Assembly (NCBI GenBank): GCA_032718565.1
Contig: JAVGVS010000001.1
Coordinates: forward strand, 1,683,896 to 1,747,895
Direction of reading: 5' to 3'
DNA length: 64,000 nucleotides
Source: Distichodus sexfasciatus
Lineage: Eukaryota > Chordata > Actinopteri > Characiformes > Distichodontidae
Part shown: piece by piece, positions 15,333-26,355 of the stretch
Position numbering within the stretch: position 1 is the first letter of the stretch
Layout of the letters: each line of letters starts with the position of its first letter
Made by a program: the position numbers and the translations under genes
Notes under the pieces: model-generated
What the model was told of the DNA's origin: nothing
Seen by the model: the letters and a program-made list of their open reading frames with translations, nothing else
The model's database searches: none

Positions 15333-15374
<42 letters not shown>

Positions 15375-18300
15375 CACACAAATATATATACCTTATTTTG
15401 AATTGTATCAGTCCAGAAGACCCTTTGCAATTGGTAGTGGAAGTCCACTCCCACCGCTATTCCCCTATTCTGGGAGTGAACAAGAATACGAGAACTGTGG
15501 CCATGGATATCTCCGATTAACAGGTCTCTTCCATTGGAGAAGAGCAAAGATGCCACTCCGGCTGTAGGAAAGAGTTTCAGAAAACATGTTGGTCTCAGTG
15601 TATCTGTGATGCTTTTTAAAGTACATCATTACAAAGAGGAAATGAATAGGATTCCAGTTTTGAGACTGACCAATGAAAAGCCATAATGGCTTCGGGCAAT
15701 TTATGTATGAACAGGAAAAACAAGGCAAGAAGATTGTTCTGGGTAGGTATATGTGGTTTTTAAGTCAAATAGAAACCACAATATACTGAGAAATTCACTG
15801 AGAAAAAAGAGAAATATCTCATTTTAAAGTTTTGCTGTAAAGCATGTAAAAGATCTTTCAAAGTGTCTGCCAAAGGAATGATAAGGACATAGACATTTAG
15901 GATTAATTAAATATTGGCATTCAAATCAAGCTGAGACACATATAGAGTGTATCAAGGGGAGCTTTAAGAAACAAATGAAAGTTTATGACAACTGTTAACA
16001 TTAAGAAGATTAATTTGAAAGTCTTGCCAAATGTACGATAGGTAAAAACTTCCCAGAGATATGGCAAAGTGCCATACATTGAAATATTAACTGTTTGGCA
16101 ATGTCTTCAAATAAAATCTACATAAAAAAGCTAATTTAAAAATAGGAAATTTTAAAAGCTTTGAAATTATTAACTACATTTATATTTGACATTTAAGAGG
16201 TCACAAAAACACTAGTAAGGCCACATTGTTGTTCTAGAGACCATTTCAAAGCAAGTAAATGTACAACCTTTCCTTAATTTCTTTCACAGTGGGTAAAGGG
16301 TACTCACATGATGCATTGGCTCTGCAATATCTGTGCTGTTCCAAAACATAACCCTCCTGACAGCTGCAGCGATGAGTACCTATCTCATCCTCACAAATCT
16401 GATCGCACACACCCCACACCTGACAGTCGTCATAGTCTGTACAATGGAAATGGAAGGCAAAAGCAAAAGATGATTAAATCGATTTACTCATTGAGAAGCA
16501 AATAATCAAAACTTTAAAATTCCATGGAAATTGCTGAGATTTAAAATGGGAGTTTAACAGTATGAAGGTTCAAAGTGTACATAGGAATGATAAATTCAGT
16601 TCATTTGAGCTCACGAAACTTTACCAATACAAGAGCGGCTGTTGTTGGAGCTGACAATATATCCAGAAGGACAAGAGCAAGTTCCTCCCTCAGGAGAGAC
16701 GTGACAATGATGTTCACAGCTTAAAGATGCACAGCGCCAAATACCTGAAAATGACAGGAGACATAATTAATCTCAGCTACAATCCAGCACACCCTATAAT
16801 TGTCTGGAATAAGAGAAAAAAAACAAGAAACATTCAGTAAACAATTTAAACATAACATTTTATAGAATGAACTGATTGATAAAGTGATTGAAATTCCATC
16901 AGGCAAACTAGTATAACTTCTCCCTATTATAAACGGGTACTGACTGCAGTTGTGCCCAGCAGTAGTGTTAGTCTCATCTTCCCCATCTGGACAATTGGGT
17001 GTCCCATCACAGAGTCTTGACATGGAGATGCAAACTCCTGAGGAGGGACATGGCCACTCCCCGGGGTAACATTCTCGTTGGATGTTATCTGTGAATATAA
17101 CATCATTAATTTTATTTGAGTTGAAGAAACACTCTCAGTGTATAATATACAGGTTTATGAGTGACAAAAAAAATCTAAATTACAGTTTTGGAAGGTTTAT
17201 CTTTCATCGGAACCTAATAGTGTATAACTAAGAGTGTGTACCAACTGCAGTAAATGTAAATGTTGTGCAATGCCATATTGCAGCTGTAGCAATTATTAAG
17301 AACAGGTTTAAAATTCAAATTCAAATTCAAATTTATTTATATAGCGCTCTTAACAACAGTCATTGTCACAAAGCACTTTACATATAACCGGCCTAAACCC
17401 CCCAACAAGCAAGCCTGAGGCGACAGTTGTAAGGTTGTAAGGTTTAAGGTTGTAAAGTCTCCATTGTTAAGACTGTAGTCTAATGGTAAAGGAGTAGAAG
17501 GACACAAAAGACAAAGTTAAGTAGCTGAGAACATAAATCATGCTTGATATAAGCAGAAACAAGCTGTAACTTTTACAGAGAGAACGGCAACCTCATATGC
17601 CCTGGATTAAGAAGCATCTTATGGCAGTCGGTGTTGTCAGAAAAAAACAATGTTGCTTTAAATTATGGTAAGCAAGCACCCAGAACAGCTCACATGGAAA
17701 CCATGAGCACAGCCACTCAAAGCACAGGCTCTTCAAATTAACCTGCAGAAGCTCTAAAGTGCTCTAAAGAGGCTGAATGATGAGTAGCCACAGAGAAGAG
17801 TATGAATGGCTATGAAGAGCCCTTATTTTGCACGGCAGCCATACAGATCTGTAGCTAAGGGGTTGCAGGTTAACACAACAGGATTTCTCACAATGTCTTT
17901 CCTCAAAAATGTTGAGGTTTTGCCTTCTGTTTATCTCTCACATCATACAAATGAGAACATAAACTACTACATATTTAGCAGTTGAAAAAAGTACTTCTGA
18001 TTAACAGAAATCACTCACCACAGCCTCTTTCATCAGCATTATCTCCACAGTCGTCCTCTCCATCACAGACCCAAACCTGGTGTATACAACGTCCACTGGG
18101 GCAAGTAAAATAGGTTCCTCTACATGTAGGATACGCTGTGTTGAGAATAGGAGAAAATATAGATAAACCGTAACAATCAATTCTCTCTGGAACATAGCAG
18201 GCACTTGGTGGGCTGAAAAGACTTACTGCAGTTCTGTTCATCGCTGCCATCCCCACAATCATCATCGTGGTCACAGACATACCCTCGTGGAACACATTCA

Positions 18301-21300
18301 CCGTTACTGCACTGGAACTGACCCCTGCTGCAATGCTGGGCTGTATGGAGAAAAAAATTCTTTAAAAATTGCGTTGATCATAGATACTGGGGAAAATACC
18401 ACTGTTCCAGTGGAGCTGAGCTAAGTTGTGTGATTTTTTTGTCATTGATAGACACTCACTGCAGTTGGCCTCATCTGAACCGTCTCGGCAGTTGAGTACT
18501 TGGTCACAGTGTTGGCTCCTGTTATAACAGGCCCCATTAGCACACCTCAGTTCTGAGCACTCTGGATAGACTGAAAGAAAAAATTCAGTCTTTACCTCAC
18601 TTGTCCAGTTAAGTACAATCACTTTGTACATATGCTGCATAATAAAATAAAATATAAACAAGAACAATTAATTCTTATGAAATAGTATATAATCAGTATA
18701 TACATTATAAAGCCAAGTGTTAAACAGTGAGTAAAGTTGGGTGCCTAGAATTTTGGCTCAGTATTGGGATAGTTACTGAACGACATTTCACGCTAATCCA
18801 CATAGGAATCTGCAATCAACTTCTGACAACAAGAAGCATATTGTGGTCATTTCTGTCTGTCAACGAACCTCTTAATCTTACAAATTGATTAAAATGCCAA
18901 AGGAGGGATGGGGGATGGGTACACACACACAGGTCCACAAACTCTGCTGGCGGACTTACTGCAATTTCTCTCGTCTGCACCATCTGAGCAGTCAGGTAGA
19001 TGGTCACACCTGTACTCCCCTGGGATGCAGGCCCCATTTGTGCAGCTGAACTGTGTACTGGAACAGGTCCTGCCAGCTGCGGGGAGATCAATGGAGACTT
19101 TTTAATATATATGTGCTGGGTGGGCTTCATTTTAGACAAGGTGAGGTCCCTTTTTTCCTTCCTGAATATATATGAGACCAAAGGTTACCAAATTCATTTG
19201 CTCTAGCTTCTGACACTGAACCTACAGCCCACACACTGGGGCTATCCTGTTTCAGCTACATGAGGAAAATGACATGCCTCTGCATCTGCAGATTATTTTT
19301 TGAATATTATTTCAAAACTTATTTAAAAAAGAGAGAGATCACAAGAATGATAGAAAGACTTTAAGAAAGAATGAAAAGATAAAAAAGAAACATACGACAG
19401 TGTTGTCTCTCGTCTGAGCCATCTTCACAGTCCTCTTCATCATCACACAGCCAGTGATTTGGAATGCACTCACCGTCACTCAGACACTGGAACTGGCCCG
19501 TTTCACAGGTCATTTGGGCTGAGAAGACACGGTAAGCATGCTTAATGAATACACTCATAAGATACGAGACTTCAGCAAAGAATGCTGTAAAAAGCAAGAC
19601 TTGGAATTAACTGGGAAAATATGTTTTTTCTTCTAGTAGAAATAAACAAGCATACACATTTTACATTGGTGTAAAGTCTCAGTTAAATACCTAATAAAGT
19701 GATTTATGTAGGTTGTATTCATCTTCTTATCAAGTTATGAAGCTTTTTCACCAATCGAAGTGTATTCTTGGTTGGTTAGCTGTTGCATGTGGCAATTAAC
19801 CAACTGTGGTAACAGTCCTCCAATCTATCTTAATATTATTTAACACCTTCAAGCATTTCATTAACTTTGCATTTCATCACAGCTACTTTTTGTTATATTA
19901 GGCCTCAGTCAGAGAGGTGTTACTCACGGCAGCCATTCTCATCTGAATCGTCTGTGCAGTCAGCAGTGCCGTCACACCGCCACCCTCCTGGGATACATCT
20001 GCCTGTTCCACAGCGGAATTGGCTTGTCTCACAACTAGGACCTGCAAAGCCAGACACAAAGCCATACTGCTCGCTAATGTCTGTGCAGTTGACATTTTTC
20101 AAAACAAAATCTAATTCAAGCTTTTGTGCAGGAGTGCAAAATCCCAGTCCTCAAGGACAGGGTTTTAATAATTTTTCTGCTTGCCATATTGGTATATTTA
20201 AAGCACTTACAACTTATTTGCAGGATTTTTGTCCCCTCAAACAGCAAGTGCAAAATGTGTGTACTGTATTAGTTTGAAAAGTTCAGTTCAATGCATATGA
20301 AGACCTAAGTCAAACAAGCCCTAAAAATCGTCACTTCTCCATTACCACACAGTCAAATGGACAGAGCTCCTCACTCCTCTTTAAAAAAAAAAAGCAATGT
20401 TCTTAAGGTGTACATGGAGGTTAAGGCTGCTATTGATGAAGCACATAGTTAAGTGCATTGACAGGCAGCGGAGCAGAGCGTGCCAGCCGACCAGCAGACA
20501 CTTACACAACCCTCGCCCCTCTCTTCTCAATCCTTCCTTTTGATCTCTGCCTATGAGTGGCATCTCAGGAGATAAGGTACCACCCCTCTTCCTTCCCCAC
20601 TGTGCTCCACAAGATATCAACCGGGGCGGGATAGTTCCGCCACGGAGCCCTCCGTCAGGGCCACCGGAAAAAACGGTATGCGCAATTCTGATTGTCTCTC
20701 ACTGACACTCTGATTAATGGTGCACGCTGTTCCTTGTCAGAAATGTAATTGGAATAAATAGTGGTACCGGGTGGTACCGCAGCCCTTACACCCAAATTCC
20801 AAAAGCCAGAGGGAGATGCAAAGTGGAGGGAGGTGGACAAGGGCTGGGGTTGATGGGTGAATGTGTCTTAGCAATTGCTACCTTTAGACACACTATCTCT
20901 GTCTCTGGTCAACTGCAAAATATTATGAGGAAAAATGGGCAACTATCAAATGAATTACTTTTTATAGAGTAAAAAGTCAATAATCTCTCAAAGTCATATA
21001 AATAATCCAGTCTAAAAATGACTTTTGCCACAATTAGTTGGTTGCCACTTAATGTCTACAAAAAGGGGAAACACATGCAATTATCTGTCCTGTGGTAACA
21101 TTAACAGTGTGTACACAAATAATTACCTTTCTAATATTTTTCCCAAACATCTGTTAGATAGAATATCACTACTGTTATAAATTTAATTCATTCATTTATT
21201 TGATCAACAAATAACTATTAACAATCAATAAATATGTATTTGTTTTTCCTTGTATGTCTGTGCTATGTTAAATATTACAAGAAGAACCGCAAAGTCTTGT

Positions 21301-24300
21301 CAAAAAAGCGCTAAACCCTGCTGTTCACTGAAAAGAGAGAGAGAAAGAAAGATTGGGTGCATTAAGAGCAGCCAAAGGGAAACACATGGAAATAGACTAC
21401 ACTGTGAGGTCAGCATTTGACATTTAGCCTCAGTGCAAAATCCCCTTCAAAACCCAGCCACTGAATAGACATGGCTTACAATACACCATTTATTATACAA
21501 TGATATAAAAATAGCAAAAATGCTCATTTAGAAAATGCATATGGATGTAGCTTTAATAATACTATAATGATGGACACTTTATACAATATTTGTAAGACTA
21601 TTTGTAAATGTCTAAAAATATAACATCTCAAGAAACAATATGTGTAAAACACCATGGACATTATTTATCACTTTGGCATTAATAAAAGTCAAGTACGTAT
21701 AGCTCATGATAAACCATTTAATTTATAATGAAGTCTTTAGATCCCATTCTGTGCCAGCATGCTGTGGGGTCAGTGCCTGGGCTACTGCACTAAAAGCATA
21801 GCGACGGCCTTCTCATATCTAGAGGTAACGACTCGCATTAACAAGGCCACACCAAAACCAGCACTTATAAAGCATGCCAGCCAAATGGACTTCCAATTTA
21901 ACTCCTTCAGCAGCCAATTGGGAAGGCAGCCTTTTCCTGCTCAGTTTACTAATGATAAAATTGCTCCTCCACTTGCTCAAAGGCTGTCTTTGTTAGAAGG
22001 ACATGATCCCGGAGGTTTCGGCAGCGTCTGTAACGCACAGGTAGACAATTGGCACATACAGTATCGGGAAGCAGGACACACTCACTGACAAGTCGCACAA
22101 CTGGATTAAGTCAGAGTGCCAACAACAGCAAAATAGAAGCCTACACAATTAAAGATAGGAAGAGGATGGTTTACAGGGAATTTGCTTTAAAAAAAATTAT
22201 GACAGTGTCACAGGCATTTGAGAGAGTGTTATTGATCTTGCAAATTTGTATGTTAAGTATTTTGTAACTATTATTGTCTTTTATTAACCATATATTTTAA
22301 AATAAAGTTTTTTAGCTTCCCTGGCAGCCTCAGGCTAAAGAATGCTATACATTAAGTTAACAGCATCAAACAACCTTTGCCAAGAGAGAAACCAATCTGC
22401 TGGGACCTTCAAAATAAAGCCAGTGTTTTGTGACAGTATCAGTTCTGGGAAAGGTGACAGGCATGGTGAAGTGGGGTTTTTACGCAGTGCTATCCTGTGT
22501 CCAGCTTTTCCTTCCATTAAATTAACCCCTTAGTGACAGTAATTCCCTTAGGGGGTTTGCGAAGAATTTAGTTTGGATGTCTTAATTTTTAGGACTAAAA
22601 CAGGACTCAGACTGCATGAATGACAACAATAAGAGAACACCAACATGATTGTCTCACTGGCCATTGTGTGAAGAGTGGCTTGTATTATGCAAATAGAATC
22701 GTGCTCTTGAACGGCTATGAGCTTTTTTTTCTACCTTCATTAATGTCTTTGCTCACTCTGTTTTGTTTGGTTTAGCATTTTCTTTTTTTCCTCCCTTCTT
22801 CCTTCTTTTGGACCATGTCTTTTCTAATTAGCCAACTTAAACCCACAGCAGGCGAGAATCCCCAAAACTATCTGAGGGGAAGATAAGGGGGGACGCCCCA
22901 CCACTGGTCCACAAAGGCCAGCAGCAGAGGAATTTTCATTAGAATGAAGCCTCCCAAAGGCTTAGACCCCACTGTGAGACCACAATGGCACAATGGGCCG
23001 ACTGGCTGGGCTGCAGCCCCATAACTGAAAGTGTCAGCACGCCAAAGGAGCCTATGGAGATGGATAGCAGAATGGAGGAATACAGTAGAGCTTCCTGCAA
23101 AAAAGAAAGCCCAAATGGAGGCCCCATTGGCCCATCCTCCTCCATCCTTCTATGCCTCCTCCCTCCAGAAAAAAACGAAAACGGCACTTGCCAGCCTCTA
23201 TCCCCCACAACATCTCTTTCTGGTCTTGTGGGGGCCATGGGAGAGGTGCTGCCTCTTTCATCAATGCCGCCTTGTTTTGGTGTGTCCTGGCAGCTGGGGT
23301 GAATGTGTTGGGGGAAAGACTGGCAGCACCGAAGGCCAGGGCCAGTCTTGCTGTCAGAGCAGAGGGCTGCAGCCTATTTCATATGGAAATGGATGTGGCA
23401 GAATGCAGTCAATTGCTTAACAACTGACTTTGGCTCTCGCAGCAGTCACACTGAATGCAGAGAAAAGACCCAGTAGTTCACTGAAGAGTTTTGGCAAGGA
23501 GGAAAAAGAGAAGTATGGCAGAACTGGACTTTAGGGCACCTATTAAACCATACTGACCAACACGGCTGAATTTGTTGTGGAGTAATTCATCTGGATTTTA
23601 GTTATTGGTAATACCTCCGTCGTTTACAGTCAGAGGATTATAAGTCCCTGTTGGTGCCAACTGTGTTAACTTCTGTTTGTATTTATAATTCAGCAGGTCT
23701 ATTGCTCAAGGATTTATCCCGGAAATTAACTGCTGCATGTGTGCAGTTTTAGGAGCATGTGCAAGACAGGAAAGATTTGAAGGTTCTTTCTCACTCATGA
23801 AATTCCAGAAGTAACAAGTAATTGTTTACTAGTTTGGTATTCTATAGTGTACGATAACATTCATTCATTCATTATCTCAACCGCTTAACATGTATAATAT
23901 AATTAACACTTTAGAAACTGGCCGGTTAAATGTATTTTACATAATAAGTTATTCAAATTCAGAGGTAAGCAGAATATTTTCTTAAGAGCTAAAGGTTATG
24001 TGTCTGTATTTCACGTCACTCCTGATCAGTGACAAATAATATGTATATTCAGTTACATGAGTATGCAAAATGCTGATGAATCAGATTAATCACTTGACAT
24101 CTTACAAGTTCAAATAACAGATACACGTCTGCATGAGCTGTTAAAGGCTGATATATTGGGCACATAATAAACCTTGTTTTTAGGTTCAAAAAGCTACTCC
24201 GCATGCAAAATATCTGCATCAGCGAATTTGCCCTGAATGTTAAACTAGCCTTAACCTTGGTTATTTAGCAACAAGCAGAGTTTTGCGTAAGTTAAGACAA

Positions 24301-26355
24301 TTATCAACACCTAATAACAGTTTGTGAACATGTGACTTTGATATTTGTGCCAACTCAGACACCTTAAAAACCCTGAATAGTTTCAGAGGCATGCACCATC
24401 ACGTTTTAAACATTACACATAACTTATTAATATTAATGATCAAACTAGCATTGTGCTACATCTCCTATGACCTTTGACCTCTTGCAGAAATCCAGTCTGA
24501 AGCTGAAAACCAGAAAGATCTGGCGGAAGCAGAGCTGAGTGGATTAGAGAAAGTAACCTGTCCTTCTCCATCAGGGCCCTTTTGGTCATTTCCTCTCAAA
24601 CACATGCTGAATAAAGCTGGATTAAATGAACCCTTTCCTGGCTCACATTTCTGAGGAGATCAACCAGGGCCACAGCTGCTAATTTAAACTTGATGCAAAC
24701 CCAATGTTATGGACTTTCTTTACAAAAGACACATCCTAAAAATCCTTTCATGACTGACATAGTAGTAACTGAAAGGGGTTTCTGTGGAGAGACATGCACC
24801 ACCTTCCTTTGAAGGTCAAATTGGCCAGAATATTAATCTGATTGTACATTAAAGACATTTTTTTTACTTTGGGATTTCTCATAAGGAAATGTTTTTATTG
24901 AGGAGATGCAGGGTTTTATTGCAGGGCTTTTCAGTGTCCGTGTAGTGATATTTACATCTAGTTTTGAGAGTCGTTGGAAGTAACTCACAAAAGACTTGCA
25001 AGTGTGTTACAATATGCCTGAATCGTTCTTTCTGTATATCTATCTATCTCTATATCTATCTGGCTGTATTTTAAAATGTATGTTTCTCTATCTGTCACTC
25101 ATAGATGTTATTTTTGCCTTGTTTGCCACTGCACTGCTCCTCTCCTTCGTTCTGCTGTTATCAGGGCAGTAATGGCCGCCTTTAACGGCAGCTGCAGTGT
25201 AATTAGTTGCTTGATTCACACTAAGGAGCTTACAAACTAGAGGTTGAGCAAAAAGAAAGCAGATTACAATTTGAGAGGCTCGCGGGGTCTGGCGACATTT
25301 TACACCATAAAAAAAGGTTTATGTTAATGGGTGAATACCATATTTATTGCTATAAACGGTCTAACGAACATAACAACTTCCGTAAAAGCTTAGAATTTGT
25401 GCGTAATTCAAAACGAAGCTGCGCGTAAAAAGTGTGTTGCGTTTAGCTCCGTACCAGCAGCGAGTCACATGCTCGCTTCGGTTACCTAGCAACGGTAAAG
25501 CTCAGGCAAAAGTTCTGCGGGAGAACTTCGGCTGTGTCCTAAACTGCGTATTACTCTACTGAATAGTGTGTAAAAATCGAACGCCAACACTTGTTGCGCC
25601 CTATCTCGAAACACTAGTTAGTACGGTAGTAGGCGGAATGGGAAGGAGCCCTCAAATCTGTCTGAGGCTTTGTGCGCGAGATTAAGTAACATTCTGATTT
25701 GTAACTTCGCTTGTTACGATGACGATAACTTCGTGTATCATGACGTCTAAAAATACGCACGGTGCGGTTGGGCAGAGCTATGTTTTTATGTTGAGTGAAG
25801 TAGATCTAGATTATAAAATTCACTTAATACTATTGAAATAAGTTGAATGAACTCTAAAACAGAATGATTCTGAGGAACCCCGTTAGGTTAGTCCAGTCTG
25901 ACTTCCATAGTTAACATTTATTTACGCAACTCATAAATAAGTTGAATAAAACGTTGTGTCAATTCAAATTCGTCGAAATTTAGAATAATCAATTAAGATA
26001 TTTAACACGCAAACATATCTGCGAGAATTTAAAACGCGAGTAATATATTTTTTTGAAGAAACAAAGATCAAGGTCGGTCTAATTGGCCTTTATCATAATA
26101 GGCCCGACCGATTTAATCCATAAAGTAATTTAGTCAAAAATACAATTCAAGCAATTAAAAGTCTTAGAGCATAAGGACGTATTAATTGTAAACCTCTTTT
26201 GTAATTGCAGTTTCCCACTAACAACATTCAAACCCTTCAGGCTGCCCAAGTATCTGTGTGAATGAGAAAAAATAACTGAACTTACTTTGACAATTACACT
26301 GAAGAACGCAGAAAGTGATTAGAGCCAGAAGTTGGACGAGCAGTGCTCGTTGCAT
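1..26355 (-). CDS. lrp2: LRP2 (megalin), 5' part, residues 1 to ~1876
   Basis: Giant endocytic receptor of absorptive epithelia; it binds many ligands through LDL-receptor class A (LA) repeats and releases them at low pH through YWTD beta-propellers. Thirty-four exons are readable on the minus strand, the last (1-101) continuing beyond the window. The order is signal peptide, seven LA repeats, two EGF modules, propeller, EGF, propeller, EGF, eight LA repeats, two EGF modules, propeller, EGF, start of a further propeller. A first LA cluster of seven followed by one of eight is the LRP2 pattern; LRP1 and LRP1B start with two. Summed exon length is 5,630 nt (1,876 codons plus 2 nt), against about 4,650 residues for the whole protein in mammals, so roughly 40 percent is present. 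The transmembrane segment and cytoplasmic NPxY tail are outside. No frameshift or in-frame stop was found. Whether this is the lrp2a or lrp2b duplicate cannot be told from the sequence alone. Confidence 0.96.
2050..2685. repeat. ~640-bp insertion inside the dispersed repeat
   Basis: It begins with short AAGTCAAGGTCAAAGTCAAAG repeats and continues as AT-rich sequence with ACAAAGAGACGAGACGACGT and runs of AATATAAA. The flanks on both sides read as one continuous copy of the outer repeat once this block is removed. I could not find a clear target-site duplication, so the exact edges are uncertain. It has no coding potential and is probably a non-autonomous transposon. Confidence 0.5.
2795..2987. 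mobile_element. hAT-type MITE with 8-bp target-site duplication
   Basis: The 177-bp core at 2803-2979 starts CAGCGTTTCCCA and ends TGGGAAACGCTG, so the first and last 12 bases are perfect inverted repeats; similarity extends inward for about 40 bases (CCTCGCGCCCCACC against GGTGGGGCGCGAGG). It is flanked by CTATAGTG at 2795-2802 and again at 2980-2987. An 8-bp duplication with CAG...CTG ends is the hAT superfamily signature. There is no transposase, so it moved in trans. It sits inside the older dispersed repeat. Confidence 0.88.
3190..3350 (-). repeat. SINE-like element, tRNA-type head
   Basis: On the minus strand the sequence begins GGCCTGGTGGTAGAATTCTC, then has a B-box-like GGTCATAGGTTCATCC, and ends with TTTTGGATAAGAGGGTATGC followed by CTAAAT. 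The tail is the conserved 3' end of common fish SINEs (GGATAAG..GTCTGCTAAAT). The head resembles a degenerate tRNA promoter. It lies directly after the dispersed repeat in the same intron. Confidence 0.6.
6429..8107 (-). CDS. lrp2: lrp2 exons 21-25: EGF and LA repeats 8-15
   Basis: Exon 7826-8107 encodes an EGF module followed by LA repeat 8; 7461-7700 holds two LA repeats; 7252-7371 one; 6990-7106 one; 6429-6809 three. That gives eight repeats, the expected size of LRP2 cluster II. All junctions are phase 1. For exon 25 the acceptor at 6810-6811 was chosen because the nearer AG would break the frame. Confidence 0.9.
8592..13025 (-). CDS. lrp2: lrp2 exons 13-20: rest of propeller 1, EGF, propeller 2
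   Basis: Exons 12819-13025 and 12410-12612 complete propeller 1 (LFFSDWDSL, RVYWVDSRYDYIE, VYYTDWTKMAV). Exon 12045-12185 is an EGF module (NPCGTDRGGCEQIC). Exons 11604-11807, 10844-11036, 9343-9468, 8939-9069 and 8592-8729 form propeller 2, with LYWTDPRYRSI, IFWTDWYRPAKIM, LYWVDAFFHKIE and AYFTDWRIGAIV. Phases agree at every junction. Confidence 0.9.
13851..16744 (-). CDS. lrp2: lrp2 exons 9-12: EGF pair and start of first propeller
   Basis: Exon 16625-16744 encodes an EGF module; 16308-16436 encodes a calcium-binding-type EGF (DYDDCQVWGVCDQIC). Exons 15392-15561 and 13851-14074 begin the first six-bladed propeller, with blade signatures such as RVFWTDTIQNK, ENLAVDWINNKIYVVEA and NPRGLALDP. 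These modules separate LA cluster I from the next propeller blades and in related receptors drive acid-dependent ligand release. Confidence 0.9.
15334..15391. repeat. CT then TA microsatellite beside lrp2 exon 11
   Basis: A run of CT dinucleotides (about 15334-15357) passes directly into TA dinucleotides (15357-15374). It ends within about 20 bases of the donor of lrp2 exon 11 (exon edge 15392), so length changes here would occur just inside the intron. Confidence 0.9.
16945..20041 (-). CDS. lrp2: lrp2 exons 2-8: ligand-binding LA repeats 1-7
   Basis: Seven exons each encode one LDL-receptor class A repeat: 19928-20041, 19396-19518, 18960-19076, 18460-18570, 18227-18340, 18019-18135 and 16945-17088. 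All begin and end in phase 1, so they are symmetric and could be skipped or duplicated without frame loss. Each carries six cysteines and the calcium-binding acidic end, for example CDGTADCTDDSDENGC in the first. Repeat 7 is longer and has an N-glycosylation site (NTT) between its last acidic residues and final cysteine. Confidence 0.93.
17316..17420. repeat. dispersed fish repeat fragment in an lrp2 intron
   Basis: AATTCAAATTTATTTATATAGCGCTC, ACAGTCATTGTCACAAAGCAC and AGCAAGCCTGAGGCGACAGT occur in order. This string of landmarks is a very frequent non-coding repeat in fish genomes. Only one end of the element is recognisable; GGTTGTAAGG repeats follow to about 17460. Confidence 0.7.
23861..23890. 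repeat. truncated copy of the TCATT/AACCGCTTA repeat
   Basis: CATTCATTCATTATCTCAACCGCTTA matches the start of the repeat at 1985. The rest of the element is missing, so this is an end fragment in lrp2 intron 1. Confidence 0.55.
25481..25493 (+). promoter_or_regulatory. X-box-like RFX motif in lrp2 intron 1
   Basis: GTTACC-T-AGCAAC fits the RFX X-box pattern GTNRCC-N(0-3)-RGYAAC with a one-base spacer. It lies in a locally CpG-bearing stretch (about 25380-25760) unlike the AT-rich surroundings, 0.9 kb inside lrp2 intron 1 and 2.5 kb upstream of the ccdc89 start. Its target gene, if any, is unknown. Confidence 0.5.
26286..26355 (-). CDS. lrp2: lrp2 exon 1: start codon and signal peptide
   Basis: The ATG is at 26355-26353 and the exon runs 23 codons plus one base to a GTAAG donor at 26285-26281. 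It encodes MQRALLVQLLALITFCVLQC followed by NCQ, a typical secretory signal with a short basic start and a leucine-rich core. Phase 1 at the donor matches the phase 1 acceptor of the first LA exon 6.2 kb away. Confidence 0.9.

Larger units (their letters stand above)
5628..20041. other. other long lrp2 introns (5628-6428, 9469-10843, 13026-13850, 14075-15391, 15562-16307, 17089-18018)
   Basis: These introns exceed 700 bases. Those at 5628-6428, 9469-10843, 13026-13850 and 15562-16307 are AT-rich and I see nothing beyond splice sites. Intron 14075-15391 carries a CT/TA microsatellite beside its donor, and 17089-18018 carries a dispersed repeat piece; both have their own entries. Confidence 0.6.
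20042..26285 (-). other. lrp2 intron 1, 6.2 kb, no gene found
   Basis: This is the largest intron seen. I find no splice-consistent exon in it. It contains a fragment of a common fish repeat near 23861-23888 and two non-repetitive stretches that look richer than the surrounding AT-rich DNA: about 22850-23450 (overlapping open frames but no recognisable protein) and about 25380-25760 (CpG-bearing, with an X-box-like motif). First introns of developmental genes often hold enhancers; that is inference here. Confidence 0.6.

Noticed and set aside
22939..23427. Overlapping open frames as a protein-coding gene
   Set aside because: Frames overlap on both strands, none has recognisable motifs, consistent splice sites or a continuation.
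1..26355. Alternative identity as LRP1 or LRP1B
   Set aside because: The first LA cluster has seven repeats before the first EGF pair; LRP1 and LRP1B have two. The second cluster has eight, and the neighbours are bbs5, klhl41 and fastkd1, all matching LRP2.
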